Origin: Natronobiforma cellulositropha | GTDB taxonomy: Archaea > Halobacteriota > Halobacteria > Halobacteriales > Natrialbaceae | Length of the DNA: 64,000 nt | Assembly (NCBI RefSeq): GCF_025629245.1 | Contig: NZ_JANZXN010000004.1 | Location: 52,858-116,857 of the forward strand | Reading direction: 5' to 3' | Part shown: in pieces, positions 39,636 through 48,737 of the stretch | How positions within the stretch are numbered: position 1 is the stretch's first letter | Layout of the letters: each line of letters begins with the position of its first letter | Program-made: the position numbers and the translations under genes | Notes under the pieces: model-generated | The model's database searches: none | Told to the model about the DNA's origin: nothing | Seen by the model: only the letters and a program-made list of their open reading frames with translations

Positions 39636-42188
39636 TTAGGAGTCGGCGGCCGCAGGGAGCGTAAACGAGAACGTCGTCCCCTGCCCGGGTTCGGAGTCGA
39701 CCTCGATCTCACCGCCGTGGCGCTCGACGATGCGTTCACACAGCGCCAGGCCGATGCCCGTCCCCTCGAACTCCTCACGGGTGTGGAGCCGTTCGAAGAC
39801 GTCGAAGATCCGGTCCTGACTGCCGGAATCGATCCCGATGCCGTCGTCTGAAACCGTAATCAGCCACTCGTCTCCAACGCGTTCGGTCTCGACCTCGATC
39901 TGTGGTGGCACCTCGCCGGAATACTTGACCGCGTTGCTCAACAGGTTCTGGAACAACTGTCGAAGCTGGTTCCCGTCACCTTCGACCACTGGGAGCGAGT
40001 CGGCCGTGAGGTGCGCCTCGCTCTCCTCGAGTTGAAAGTGGAGGTCGTCACAGACGTCCGCGAAGACGGCGTCGAGATCGACCGGCTCGAGCGGCTCTCC
40101 TCGCGTCTCGATGCGCGAGTACGCGAGCAGGCTCTCGATCATCTCGCGCATCCGTTCGGCACCGTCGACGGCGAACGCGAGAAACTCCCGACTCTCCTCG
40201 GAGAGCCCATCCTCCCGGTCCTCGATGAGCCGGAGGAAACTCGAGACCATCCGTAACGGCTCCTGGAGGTCGTGAGAGGCAGCGTAGGCGAAGTCCTCGA
40301 GGCGCTCGTTGGAGGCCTCGAGACGCGTAATCGTCCGCTCGAGCAGGCGACGAGTCTCCTCGAGTTCTTGCTCGTACTCGCGCTGGTCGGTGACGTCGAT
40401 GATGACGCCTTCGATGGTCTCGACCGAGCCGTCCGCAGCGTAGACGCCTCGGCCCTGTTCGCTGACCCAGCGCCGCTCGCCGTCGGCGGTCTGGATCGGA
40501 TAGATCAGCTGGAACGGCTCGCGTCGCTCGAGAGCAGTCTGTACCGTCTCCCAGATCCAGTCCCAGTCGACGTCCGCCGCGTAGATATCGTGCCACGACA
40601 CCTCTCCACGCTCCAGCGCGGCCGAGTCGTACCCCGTGATATCGGCGACACCCTCGCTGACGAACGTGGTGGGCCACCCGGGGGCGTTGTCGACGCGATA
40701 GACCAGCCCCGGGATGTTGCTGATCAGCCGCGAGAGCTGGCGTGCTTTCTCGACGCGCTCACTGATGTCGCGTCCGATACCGGTCAGCACCGTCTCTCCA
40801 TCGAGGTCCTCGAGTGCAACGGCGACGAACTCGTAGGGAATCTGTTCGCCGTCGGCCGTCAGGACCGCCGACTCGACGCGAGCGTCACCGGTCTCGAGCA
40901 CCTCCTCGATGGCAGCGACGATGTGGGGCTGTTCCGCTTCGTCGAAGAACTCGAGTGCGTGCATCTCGGCGATCTCCGCGTCCGAGTACCCCGTCACGTC
41001 GGCCAGACTCCGGTTCCAGCGCTGGAGGAACCCCTCGGCGTCGATCACGTAGAACACGTCGTCGATGGCGTCGAGAACGTCGTCGGTGTAAGCTTTGTAC
41101 CGCTGGAGTTGCCGCTCGCGTTCGCGGGCCTCTCGCTCACGCATTTTTCGTTCGGTGACGTCGCTCAGAATGCCGATCATACGTCGGTCGCCCCCCTCGT
41201 CTGCGATCAGCCGGCCGCGGGCTTCGACCCAGATCCAGCCTCCATCCGCGTGTCGGAGGCTGAACTCCGTCTTGTACGGCTCGCTGTGCGCAACGGTCCG
41301 TTCGACCGCCGACTCGACGCGTGGCCAGTCGTCCGGATGGACGTACCGTTCGACCGCCTGGATCGTCCCCTCGAACGCGCCCGGTTCGAGTCCGAGCAGC
41401 CGCTCGAGCGACTCGCTCCAGGTGACCTCGTCGGACGCCAGGTCCCACTCCCAGACACCCGTATTCGATCCCTCGAGTGCGAGCGCGAGTCGCCGTTTCG
41501 TCTCGCGGAGTTCGCGTTCGCGTCGTCTGCGTTCGGTGACGTCTCGAGCGGAGACGACGATCGAGACGACCGCTCCCGTCTCGTCTACCACCGGTCGGAA
41601 CGTTCCCTCCACCCAGAAGCGACCCGCGTCTGGAACGTCGAGGTGAGCCTCGTACCCGACGTACTCGCCCGTGATGGCGCGGTCGATCCACCGCTCGAGC
41701 GCCTCCGTCGGTGTGTCCTTCCACCACGGCGTCTCCGGGAACGGGTCGCCGAGTACGGTCTCACGGTCGGCGTCGACGTACTCGAAAGCCGTCTCGTTGA
41801 CGTGTCGTAACGTCCCGTCCGGGTCGATCAGCGCGACGAGCATATTCGGGTCGTCGAAGACGGCCTCGAACCACTGTTCGCTCCGGTGTCGTTCCCGCTC
41901 GCGGTGTTGCAATTCGTCCGCCAACTCCTCGACCGCTTCGGCCAACTGGCCCACCTCGCCGGTTCGATCCGTCGGCACGTCCACGTCGTACTCGCCCGCT
42001 GTGAGTCGGTCGACCGCTTCCGTCAGCCGGTCGAGGGGGCTCCCCGAATCCACTCGAGCGACGAGTCCAACGAGGGCGCTCAGCAAAACGGCGTTCAGTA
42101 CCGCCGGCCCGCTCCCGATCCCAGGAGTCACACGGACATCGAGCGAAACACCGTCGGCCGCGAGGGCAGCCACCCAACCGAATGCCAT
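39636..42188 (-). CDS. Membrane sensor histidine kinase with multiple PAS domains
   Basis: About 850 residues. One transmembrane helix (AVLNAVLLSALVGLVARV) and a HAMP segment (LTEAVDRLTAGEYDVDVP) are followed by four PAS domains, each ending in PAC-like strands (VVSIVVSARDVTERRRRE, RRMIGILSDVTERKMRE, TVLTGIGRDISERVEK, TIEGVIIDVTDQREYEQ). HisKA has the phosphorylated histidine in YAASHDLQEPLRMVSSF, and the ATPase domain shows LLSNAVKYS and GIGLALCERIVERHGG. It senses redox, light or small molecules through PAS and passes phosphate on; no response regulator is adjacent. ATG at 42188; GTG at 42281 is an alternative. Confidence 0.85.
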   Translation of the reverse strand: MAFGWVAALAADGVSLDVRVTPGIGSGPAVLNAVLLSALVGLVARVDSGSPLDRLTEAVDRLTAGEYDVDVPTDRTGEVGQLAEAVEELADELQHRERERHRSEQWFEAVFDDPNMLVALIDPDGTLRHVNETAFEYVDADRETVLGDPFPETPWWKDTPTEALERWIDRAITGEYVGYEAHLDVPDAGRFWVEGTFRPVVDETGAVVSIVVSARDVTERRRRERELRETKRRLALALEGSNTGVWEWDLASDEVTWSESLERLLGLEPGAFEGTIQAVERYVHPDDWPRVESAVERTVAHSEPYKTEFSLRHADGGWIWVEARGRLIADEGGDRRMIGILSDVTERKMREREARERERQLQRYKAYTDDVLDAIDDVFYVIDAEGFLQRWNRSLADVTGYSDAEIAEMHALEFFDEAEQPHIVAAIEEVLETGDARVESAVLTADGEQIPYEFVAVALEDLDGETVLTGIGRDISERVEKARQLSRLISNIPGLVYRVDNAPGWPTTFVSEGVADITGYDSAALERGEVSWHDIYAADVDWDWIWETVQTALERREPFQLIYPIQTADGERRWVSEQGRGVYAADGSVETIEGVIIDVTDQREYEQELEETRRLLERTITRLEASNERLEDFAYAASHDLQEPLRMVSSFLRLIEDREDGLSEESREFLAFAVDGAERMREMIESLLAYSRIETRGEPLEPVDLDAVFADVCDDLHFQLEESEAHLTADSLPVVEGDGNQLRQLFQNLLSNAVKYSGEVPPQIEVETERVGDEWLITVSDDGIGIDSGSQDRIFDVFERLHTREEFEGTGIGLALCERIVERHGGEIEVDSEPGQGTTFSFTLPAAADS

Positions 42189-42325
42189 GTGCGAACGTAC
42201 CCCGTCCACGGTGAAGACTGTCCGGTATCGTTCCCAAACGGCACCTGTAGTATCTAACGGAGTATCAGCCGGACCGGGCACGCATCGGGCGGAACCGACA
42301 CCAGTCGCACTCGACGGAGCGGCGC

Positions 42326-43027
42326 TCAGTCACCGGTCGTGAGCCGCCACTCGTCGTCTCGCGTCGCCTCGAGCAGCCCACGGCGTTCCATCTCGGTCAG
42401 CACCTCGAGCACGCGCCCTGGCTGGGCGATCTCCATCTCGATGCGGCGGATGTCGTGGGAGGCGGTGAGCGCGTGGCAGATCTCGTCGACGGTGAACGAC
42501 TCCTGGTCGGCCCGCGCCATCGCACTCGAGATGAGGTCGACCATGTCCTCGATGAAGTTCCACGGGTAGACGACCCAGGTCCACTCCTCGAGCCGTTCGC
42601 CGACGTAGTCGGGTTCGAACGCGCTGGTCTGGAGGAGCTGTAAGGTGGCGGTTCTGACCCGGCGCGCGCCACGGTCGGTGACGTACTCGTGGGCGCGCTC
42701 GATCGAGCCGCCGGTGTCGGCGATGTCGTCGATGATCAGGACGTCTTTGTCTCTCACACTGCCCTCGGGCATCGGGTAGCGGATCGTCGGCTCACCCGAC
42801 TTCTGGGCGGTGCCGACGTAGTGTTCCATCTTGAGGCTGGTCAGGTCGTCGAGACCGAGAAAGTCACAGAGACACCGGCCGGCGAACCAGCCACCGCGCG
42901 CCAGCGCGACGACGACGTCGGGTTCGAACGAGTCACGGCGAACCTCGGTGGCGACGTCGCGACACAGCCCGTAGATGTACTCCCAGTTGGTGATCGTACA
43001 GTCGAAGTCCTCCGGTAGGTCGGACAT
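42326..43027 (-). CDS. Phosphoribosyltransferase with C-terminal winged helix
   Basis: 233 residues. The PRTase fold shows VVVALARGGWFAGR (N-terminal strand and helix) and the PRPP-binding loop VLIIDDIADTGGSIERA. It resembles haloarchaeal PRTases annotated for hypoxanthine/xanthine or for regulatory roles. The last 70 residues form a winged helix (DEICHALTASHDIRRIEMEI... VLTEMERRGLLEATRDDEWRL), so the protein may couple a purine or PRPP signal to DNA binding. Stands downstream of the unknown operon at 43091 by 63 bases, on the same strand. Confidence 0.85.
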   Translation of the reverse strand: MSDLPEDFDCTITNWEYIYGLCRDVATEVRRDSFEPDVVVALARGGWFAGRCLCDFLGLDDLTSLKMEHYVGTAQKSGEPTIRYPMPEGSVRDKDVLIIDDIADTGGSIERAHEYVTDRGARRVRTATLQLLQTSAFEPDYVGERLEEWTWVVYPWNFIEDMVDLISSAMARADQESFTVDEICHALTASHDIRRIEMEIAQPGRVLEVLTEMERRGLLEATRDDEWRLTTGD

Positions 43028-43090
43028 GCTCTCGAGTGTGCACTCGTGAGCGACCGGTATAAGTGAGACCGAAAGCGGCCAGCGAGACCG

Positions 43091-45709
43091 TCAGCGACGC
43101 AGTGGCTCGCGCTGGAGTGTCTCGGGTTCGAGATCCATCCCGCGAACGAGCGCCGACCGGATGGGATCGGCGTCGAAGCGGGCGGTGTCACGGTCGAGAC
43201 CCTCCGCGGGCAGGTCGAACCGGTCGGTGACGACCGATTCGACGAAGCGCTCGAGGTCGGGAGTCCGTTCGATCGGAGTCGTGACGGGACCGACGTCGGG
43301 GAACCGTCCGGGGATCGGCACGGGTGGCTTCGGGAACGGCCCGTCCCAGAAGTCGGGGTGGAGCGGCCGGAGGTCTTCCCGGAGGATGTCGAGACCGGCC
43401 AGACAGCCCGGAATCGACGTGCCCGTCGCCGGTGGCTTGCCGCCGCTCTTCTGCGTACCCGCGAGATCGAACCACTCACACCCGGCGAGGGCGAGACCGC
43501 GGTCGTCGACGACCGCCCCACAGAGGTCCGCCTCGAGCGGCGTGCCGAGTTCGGTCGTCAGTTCACACTCGGTGCCGTCGACGTCGTACGAGATCGGGTA
43601 GCCGTCTACGTCGAGGACGCCCTCGCCCTCGATGACGGTGCCGTCGAGACGCCACTCGACCGTCTCGAGCGGGTAGGCGAGCAGGGACTTCTCGAGCGAG
43701 GCGGTGATCCGTCTGGCGACGGTCTCGACGGTGTAGGTCGCCGAGTGTTCGATGGGGACGAGTCCGCCGCCGAACCGGCCACCGCCGAGACCGTAGGAGG
43801 AGCGACACTCGAACTCGGTCCAGGTCTCGACACCACTGTCGATCTCCTCGCGGTCGGTGATCTCGACGACGGTGTCGACCTCGACGCCGGGCTGTGGCCG
43901 CTCGTAGGTGACGAACGTCAACTCGAGGACGGCACCGACCCGACGTACCCGACACTTCGCGTAGCGCTGGTCGGCGGTTCTGACGGCGAACGTGGTCCAG
44001 CCTGGCGACCAGGGTGAGAAGGGCGTGCTTGGAATCGCCGAGGCCGAGACGAACGTCGTCCCGTCGCCCTGGTAGTCGAGTTGCTCGAGGTCGATCGGCG
44101 TCAGGTTGGCGAAGGACGTCCACCCGAGGGGGACGATCGTCGCCCCGTTGTGGGCGCGAACGCCGTCGCCCGAGGCGCGCCAACTGAGATCGATTCCCGA
44201 CTGGACGGGAGTGGCGAGTGAGTCGACCGTGCCCGTGTCGAGGTCGACGCCGTTTCCCGGCGCGAGCCCGACCATCCCGGAGGCGGCGAGCGGGAGCGAC
44301 TCGTCGTAGGCGGCGTTTCCGGCGAGGAGCAGGCTATCGGGGGTGATCTCGACCGACTCGACGGTGAACACCTCCGCGAGCGGACCGAGCGGGATCGACA
44401 GCGAGTCGACGTCGGCGAGTTCGGAGCCGACAAAGTCGTCGACGAAGCCGCTCGCCATCCGGTCACCGATGACGTCGACGAGTTTGATGACGACGAACGC
44501 GGTGATCGCCCCCGCGATACCGCCCGTGATGGCCCCGATGACGGCACCGGCAATCGACGCCCAGGTCGACAGCTTGACGTCGACGTCGATGTCCTCCTCG
44601 ATGTTCACGACGATCTCGCCATCTTCGAACTCGAGGGTGATCTCGAGGAGGATGTCCGCCTCGACGTCGAAGGGGATTTTTTTGTAGCTGCCACTGCCCT
44701 CGGCAGTCCCCGTGACCTCGATGTGGCCGTCGACGAACCGGACCTCGAGCGACTCGAGCGAGAGATCGTCCACCTCGTCGACGTCGTCGACCGGAATCGG
44801 CGCAGAGCCGGTGAAGCGACACGGCGAGTCCAGCACGTCCGGATCGACGTCGAGCGCCTCGGCGAGTTCCGAACAGAGCAGCCGCGAGATGACCGTCTCC
44901 TCGTCGACCATGACGACGATGGGGTTCGCCGCCGTCGTCTGGCTCGTCTGGAAGGCGTCCGGGTTGCCGGTCGTCTCCGGATGGGTCGCCATGAGGAACG
45001 CCAGACAGTTGCTCGAGTCGGTCCTGATGAGACGGGCGTCGAGGTCGACCGGCGTCGCGACGTCGTACTCGTGGTCGGGGTCGGAGACGACCGGCTGCAA
45101 CTCGAGGGGCTGTGGCGTCAGCGGAATCTCCTCGCTGATCTCCTCGAGTTCGTCCCGGACGGTGATCGCCATCGCCTGGCTGATCGAATCTGCGTCACCG
45201 AGGAGTCCGTCACCGGCGTCGATGGTGGCCGCTGACTCGGCGGTGAAGCCGACGGCGACCTCGTCGACGTCCTCGTCGATCGGGAGGACGACCTCGCGCG
45301 CCTCGTCCTGCCCCGGGGCGTCGCGGATCTCGAACTCCTGCTGGATGAGAAAGCAGCCGTCGAGGTCCGGTGCGTCGACCTGTCCGGAGATCTCGATCAG
45401 CGAGGAACTGAACGGCAGACAGAACGTCACCGTCCGGTCGGTCGCCGGCTCGAGTCCGGCCACGCCGTGCTGGCCCCAGTCGTACTTACTGAGCAGGGGC
45501 GTCGTCGCCGGATCGTCGCTGAAGTCGACGAACGGCGTGTCGAAGAGGAAGTTGAACTCGATCTCGAGGGCGAAAATCGCTTCCGTATCGCGGATCTGTA
45601 GCGGCATCCCGAACTCGTCTCCGCCGGTGGCGAACTGGAGGGCGACCTGGTCGTTGAACTCGCGTTCGTCGATCTGGACGACCACGTCGTAGCCGTGCGT
45701 CGAGGTCAT
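43091..45709 (-). CDS. Large beta-rich protein, P-47/TULIP-like
   Basis: 872 residues, no signal peptide. The start THGYDVVVQIDEREFND closely recalls clostridial P-47 (which begins with T-x-G-W-D-I-V and a short helix), a member of the tubular lipid-binding (TULIP) fold. Long beta strands fill residues 35-380, with a second family-like segment VVMVDEETVISRLLCSELAE at 266-286. Residues 384-412 are a Gly/Ala/Ile helix (AGAVIGAITGGIAGAITAFV), a feature also seen as a Gly-rich helix in P-47 proteins. The C-terminal half (TPIDLEQLDYQGDGTTF... RVRRVGAVLELTFVTYE...) is all-beta, and it ends in a Pro-rich segment. Its start overlaps the HhH gene by four bases (ATGA). The TULIP call is an inference from short similarities. 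Confidence 0.6.
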   Translation of the reverse strand: MTSTHGYDVVVQIDEREFNDQVALQFATGGDEFGMPLQIRDTEAIFALEIEFNFLFDTPFVDFSDDPATTPLLSKYDWGQHGVAGLEPATDRTVTFCLPFSSSLIEISGQVDAPDLDGCFLIQQEFEIRDAPGQDEAREVVLPIDEDVDEVAVGFTAESAATIDAGDGLLGDADSISQAMAITVRDELEEISEEIPLTPQPLELQPVVSDPDHEYDVATPVDLDARLIRTDSSNCLAFLMATHPETTGNPDAFQTSQTTAANPIVVMVDEETVISRLLCSELAEALDVDPDVLDSPCRFTGSAPIPVDDVDEVDDLSLESLEVRFVDGHIEVTGTAEGSGSYKKIPFDVEADILLEITLEFEDGEIVVNIEEDIDVDVKLSTWASIAGAVIGAITGGIAGAITAFVVIKLVDVIGDRMASGFVDDFVGSELADVDSLSIPLGPLAEVFTVESVEITPDSLLLAGNAAYDESLPLAASGMVGLAPGNGVDLDTGTVDSLATPVQSGIDLSWRASGDGVRAHNGATIVPLGWTSFANLTPIDLEQLDYQGDGTTFVSASAIPSTPFSPWSPGWTTFAVRTADQRYAKCRVRRVGAVLELTFVTYERPQPGVEVDTVVEITDREEIDSGVETWTEFECRSSYGLGGGRFGGGLVPIEHSATYTVETVARRITASLEKSLLAYPLETVEWRLDGTVIEGEGVLDVDGYPISYDVDGTECELTTELGTPLEADLCGAVVDDRGLALAGCEWFDLAGTQKSGGKPPATGTSIPGCLAGLDILREDLRPLHPDFWDGPFPKPPVPIPGRFPDVGPVTTPIERTPDLERFVESVVTDRFDLPAEGLDRDTARFDADPIRSALVRGMDLEPETLQREPLRR

Positions 45710-46581
45710 CGGTGCCCCTCCTCGACGGCAACAGACAGCGAACGCATCGAGACCGGCGGCTGAGCGCTGACCTGCTCGTCAGCCAGGATCGCACGGAGCC
45801 GACGCGTCTTCTCGGGAGCGATCTCGGCGAGCGCCGACGCCGGATCGAGGACGAACTGTGCGGCGTGTTCCGGATCGGCGTCGATCCACTCGAGGAGGTG
45901 TGGTTCGAGTTGGTTCACGAGCTCGAGGTCGCGCTCGTCGACGCCATCGGGGAGTGTCCCCTCCTCGAGGGCACGCCTGAGCCAGGGACCGAACGACTCG
46001 CTCGGCCTGAACGTGACCGTCACGTCCACGTCGACATCGTGTCCGGTGAGCGGCGTCGAGCCGACGCGGCCGTCCTCGTCGATCTCGGCTTCGAGAACCC
46101 GCTGGAGCAACGCCCCGCGGACACCAGCCGCCTCACTCGAGACCGGGCGTGCGCGTTCACGCGCCTCGTCGATGGCCGACTCGAGTGCGGCCGACGACGA
46201 GGGCCGACAGCGTCTCGATGTCGCCGTCTCGCGACGCGTCGCCTCTGCCTCGCGTCGGGCGGTCTCCTCCTCCTCGCGCCGAGCGATCTCCTCCTCCTCG
46301 AGCCGGTCGCGTTCGACGACGACCGCGTCGCCGTCGCTCGAGCGCTGACGGGTCAGGCGCTCGCGCGTCTTCGACTCCTCGTAGGAGAGTTCACGCGTCT
46401 CAGAGATCAGTTCGGCCGCCGATTCGATCATCGAACGCGCCGTCGCGTCACCGATACCGGAGATGGCAGTCAGCTCGGTTCGCGAGGCGCGGCCGATATC
46501 GTCGATCGTCTCGAATCCCGACCGCCGGAGCAGCGTCGCCCGCGACGGGCCGACGCCGTCGAGATCCTCGAGTGACGTCAT
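45706..46581 (-). CDS. HhH/coiled-coil protein, partner of the P-47-like gene
   Basis: 291 residues in three parts: helix-hairpin-helix pair at 1-58 (LDGVGPSRATLLRRSGFETI and ISGIGDATARSMIE); a highly charged coiled coil at 62-145 (EEEEIARREEEETARREAEA); and a C-terminal domain with DVDVDVTVTF and EWIDADPEHAAQFVLDPASAL. HhH usually contacts DNA or proteins; the C-terminal part is unrecognised. It is cotranscribed with and overlaps the P-47-like gene, so the two very likely act together. ATG at 46581 is used because MTSLEDLDGVG starts the HhH; a GTG at 46611 is possible. Confidence 0.65.
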   Translation of the reverse strand: MTSLEDLDGVGPSRATLLRRSGFETIDDIGRASRTELTAISGIGDATARSMIESAAELISETRELSYEESKTRERLTRQRSSDGDAVVVERDRLEEEEIARREEEETARREAEATRRETATSRRCRPSSSAALESAIDEARERARPVSSEAAGVRGALLQRVLEAEIDEDGRVGSTPLTGHDVDVDVTVTFRPSESFGPWLRRALEEGTLPDGVDERDLELVNQLEPHLLEWIDADPEHAAQFVLDPASALAEIAPEKTRRLRAILADEQVSAQPPVSMRSLSVAVEEGHR

Positions 46582-46740
46582 CAGACACCACTCCCCTGAC
46601 CGACCGGGCACCGTTTCTCACAATTCATCACACACATGTCTATCTTCCACCAATGGGTATTCCCCATAACCACAAATTCGCCACCATCGTAATAATACAT
46701 CAGGTGAGTGAAGTTTCGATGGGCGCACATCCGGTGGAGT

Positions 46741-46768
46741 TATAACTGAGTTGTATTCTCTAGTTATA
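46741..46768 (+). promoter_or_regulatory. thiC promoter with 7-bp inverted repeat
   Basis: TATAACT (46741-46747) and AGTTATA (46762-46768) form perfect arms ending two bases before the thiC ATG. The first arm coincides with the expected TATA position 24-30 bases before the start. Occupancy would block both TBP and the start site. No TPP riboswitch sequence is visible. Nearby ATGGG-TATTC-CCCAT (about 46653-46667) is a smaller dyad on the divergent HhH side. Confidence 0.55.
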
Positions 46769-46770
46769 CG

Positions 46771-48195
46771 ATGACGACGCAACGACAGGCCGCTCGAGAC
46801 GGGACGATCACACCCGAGATGGAACGCGTCGCACAGCGAGAACGGTGTGAGCCCGAGTTCGTCCGCGAGCACGTCGCGGCCGGAACCGCCGTTATTCCGG
46901 CGAACGTCCACCACGACTCGCTCGACCCGATGATCATCGGCGAGGCGTTCTCGACGAAGGTCAACGCCAACATCGGCAACTCGGAGACGACGAGCGACCT
47001 CGAGGAGGAACTCGAGAAACTCCACACGGCGGTCCACCACGGCGCGGACACGGTGATGGACTTAGGTACCGGTGGCGACCTCGACCGGATCCGCGAGGCG
47101 AACGTCGAACACTCACCGATCCCCGTCGGGACCGTCCCCATCTACGAGGCGGTCAAGCGCGCGGGCGGCCCGGACGAGTTGACGCCCGAGTTGTTACTCG
47201 AGGTGATCGAGAAACAGGCCGAGCAGGGCGTCGACTACATGACGATCCACGCGGGCATCCTCGCCGAGCACCTGCCGCTGACGGAGGGGCGAAAGACGGG
47301 CATCGTCTCCCGGGGCGGGTCGATCGTCGCGAAGTGGATGGAGACCCACGGCGAGCAGAACCCGCTCTTTCAGGTCTACGACGAGATCTGTGAGGTCTTC
47401 GTCGAACACGACGTGACCTTCAGCCTCGGCGACAGTCTGCGGCCAGGCTGTCTCGCCGACGCCTGCGACGAGGCACAGTACGCCGAACTCGACACGCTGG
47501 GCGAACTCACCCGCATCGCCACCGAGCGCGGCGCGCAGGTGATGGTCGAAGGTCCCGGCCACGTCCCGATGGACCGCATCGCCGAGAACGTCGAACGCCA
47601 GCGGGAGGTCTGTGACGGCGCGCCATTCTACGTCCTCGGCCCGCTCGTCACCGACATCGCCCCCGGCTACGACCACATCACGAGCGCCATCGGCGCGGCC
47701 ATCGCCGCCCAGGAGGGTGCCGCCATGCTCTGTTACGTCACCCCCAAAGAGCACCTCGGCCTGCCCGAAAAGCAGGACGTCCGCGACGGACTCGCTGCCT
47801 ACCGGATCGCCGCCCACGCGGGTGACGTGGCCAACGGTCTCCCCGGCGCGCGCGACTGGGACGACGCCCTCTCGGAGGCGCGCTACGCCTTCGACTGGAC
47901 CGAGCAGTTCCGCCTCGCGCTCGACCCCGAACGCGCCCGCTCGTTCCACGACCAGACGCTCCCCGGCGACAACTACAAGGAGGCGCGCTTCTGCTCGATG
48001 TGCGGCGTCGACTTCTGCTCGATGCGCATCGACCAGGACGCCAGAGACGGCGACAGTCTCGAACACCTCGTCGCCGACACCGACCTCGAGACCTCCGCCG
48101 CCGCCGAGGTCAACCTCCCGCCGGTCGGCACCCACCACGACGCCCACCCCGCGAACGACGGAGCCGACCCGGCCGCCTCGAGTTCCGACGACTAG
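46771..48195 (+). CDS. thiC: Phosphomethylpyrimidine synthase ThiC
   Basis: A 474-residue radical-SAM enzyme that converts aminoimidazole ribotide to hydroxymethylpyrimidine phosphate for thiamine synthesis. Landmarks: [64 protein letters not shown] and [12 protein letters not shown]. The C-terminal cluster motif is CSMCGVDFC (408-416), the C-x2-C-x4-C pattern of the family. A leaderless start is supported by the promoter dyad just upstream. Acidic C-terminal tail after the motif. Confidence 0.95.
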   Translation: MTTQRQAARDGTITPEMERVAQRERCEPEFVREHVAAGTAVIPANVHHDSLDPMIIGEAFSTKVNANIGNSETTSDLEEELEKLHTAVHHGADTVMDLGTGGDLDRIREANVEHSPIPVGTVPIYEAVKRAGGPDELTPELLLEVIEKQAEQGVDYMTIHAGILAEHLPLTEGRKTGIVSRGGSIVAKWMETHGEQNPLFQVYDEICEVFVEHDVTFSLGDSLRPGCLADACDEAQYAELDTLGELTRIATERGAQVMVEGPGHVPMDRIAENVERQREVCDGAPFYVLGPLVTDIAPGYDHITSAIGAAIAAQEGAAMLCYVTPKEHLGLPEKQDVRDGLAAYRIAAHAGDVANGLPGARDWDDALSEARYAFDWTEQFRLALDPERARSFHDQTLPGDNYKEARFCSMCGVDFCSMRIDQDARDGDSLEHLVADTDLETSAAAEVNLPPVGTHHDAHPANDGADPAASSSDD

Positions 48196-48295
48196 ATTCT
48201 CGGTCCCCGCTGGCGCACGCTCCCGGTCGACCGATACGCCCTCCTCCCGACGCCGATGCGAACCGGTTTGACGCTCGAGACACAACCGGACGGCG

Positions 48296-48676
48296 ATGCT
48301 CGAGGTCACACCCACGCTCGTCGTCGCCGCCGTCTCGCTCGCCGGTGCGGCCGGGCAGGCGGCGGTCACGGTCCGGTGGTACGAACCGCCGACGATCGAC
48401 GAGCGCGAGCCGAATCCCGCCTTCGAGGCCGGGATCTTCTACCTCGTCTTCGCGGTCGCGTTCGCGGTGCTGGGGCTGGTGCTCTCGTCGCTGGCGGGCG
48501 CGTTCCCGCCGTACAGTCGGTTCCTCCCGCTCGTGCTCGTCCCGTTCGGCGCGTTCACCGTCTACGCCGCGGCGACGGGCCGGTTCGACGGCCGGGCGAC
48601 CAGGGCCCAGATCGGAATGGGGGCGGTCTGCGGTCTCGTCCTGATCGTCTATCCGATCGCGTTCCTGGTCGTCTGA
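48296..48676 (+). CDS. Four-helix membrane protein, unknown
   Basis: A 126-residue protein that is almost entirely membrane: four hydrophobic helices at about 5-22, 46-68, 73-92 and 104-124, with short charged loops (RWYEPPTIDEREPNPAF between 1 and 2). No catalytic residues or family are recognised. It lies between thiC (100 bases) and the PhzF gene (61 bases) on the same strand. Confidence 0.65.
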   Translation: MLEVTPTLVVAAVSLAGAAGQAAVTVRWYEPPTIDEREPNPAFEAGIFYLVFAVAFAVLGLVLSSLAGAFPPYSRFLPLVLVPFGAFTVYAAATGRFDGRATRAQIGMGAVCGLVLIVYPIAFLVV

Positions 48677-48737
48677 GCGGGGACACGCGTCGGCCGACGG
48701 CGGTGGCTTGATAGCCCGCCCGCTCGAGCGAAGTCGT

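Noticed and set aside
46620-46770. TPP riboswitch before thiC
   Set aside because: The conserved CUGAGA and ACCUGAU...AAUACCAG elements are absent; the spacing fits a leaderless start.
47194-48369. Long minus-strand frame opposite thiC
   Set aside because: Antisense shadow of ThiC caused by high GC; no promoter and composition mirrors the sense gene.
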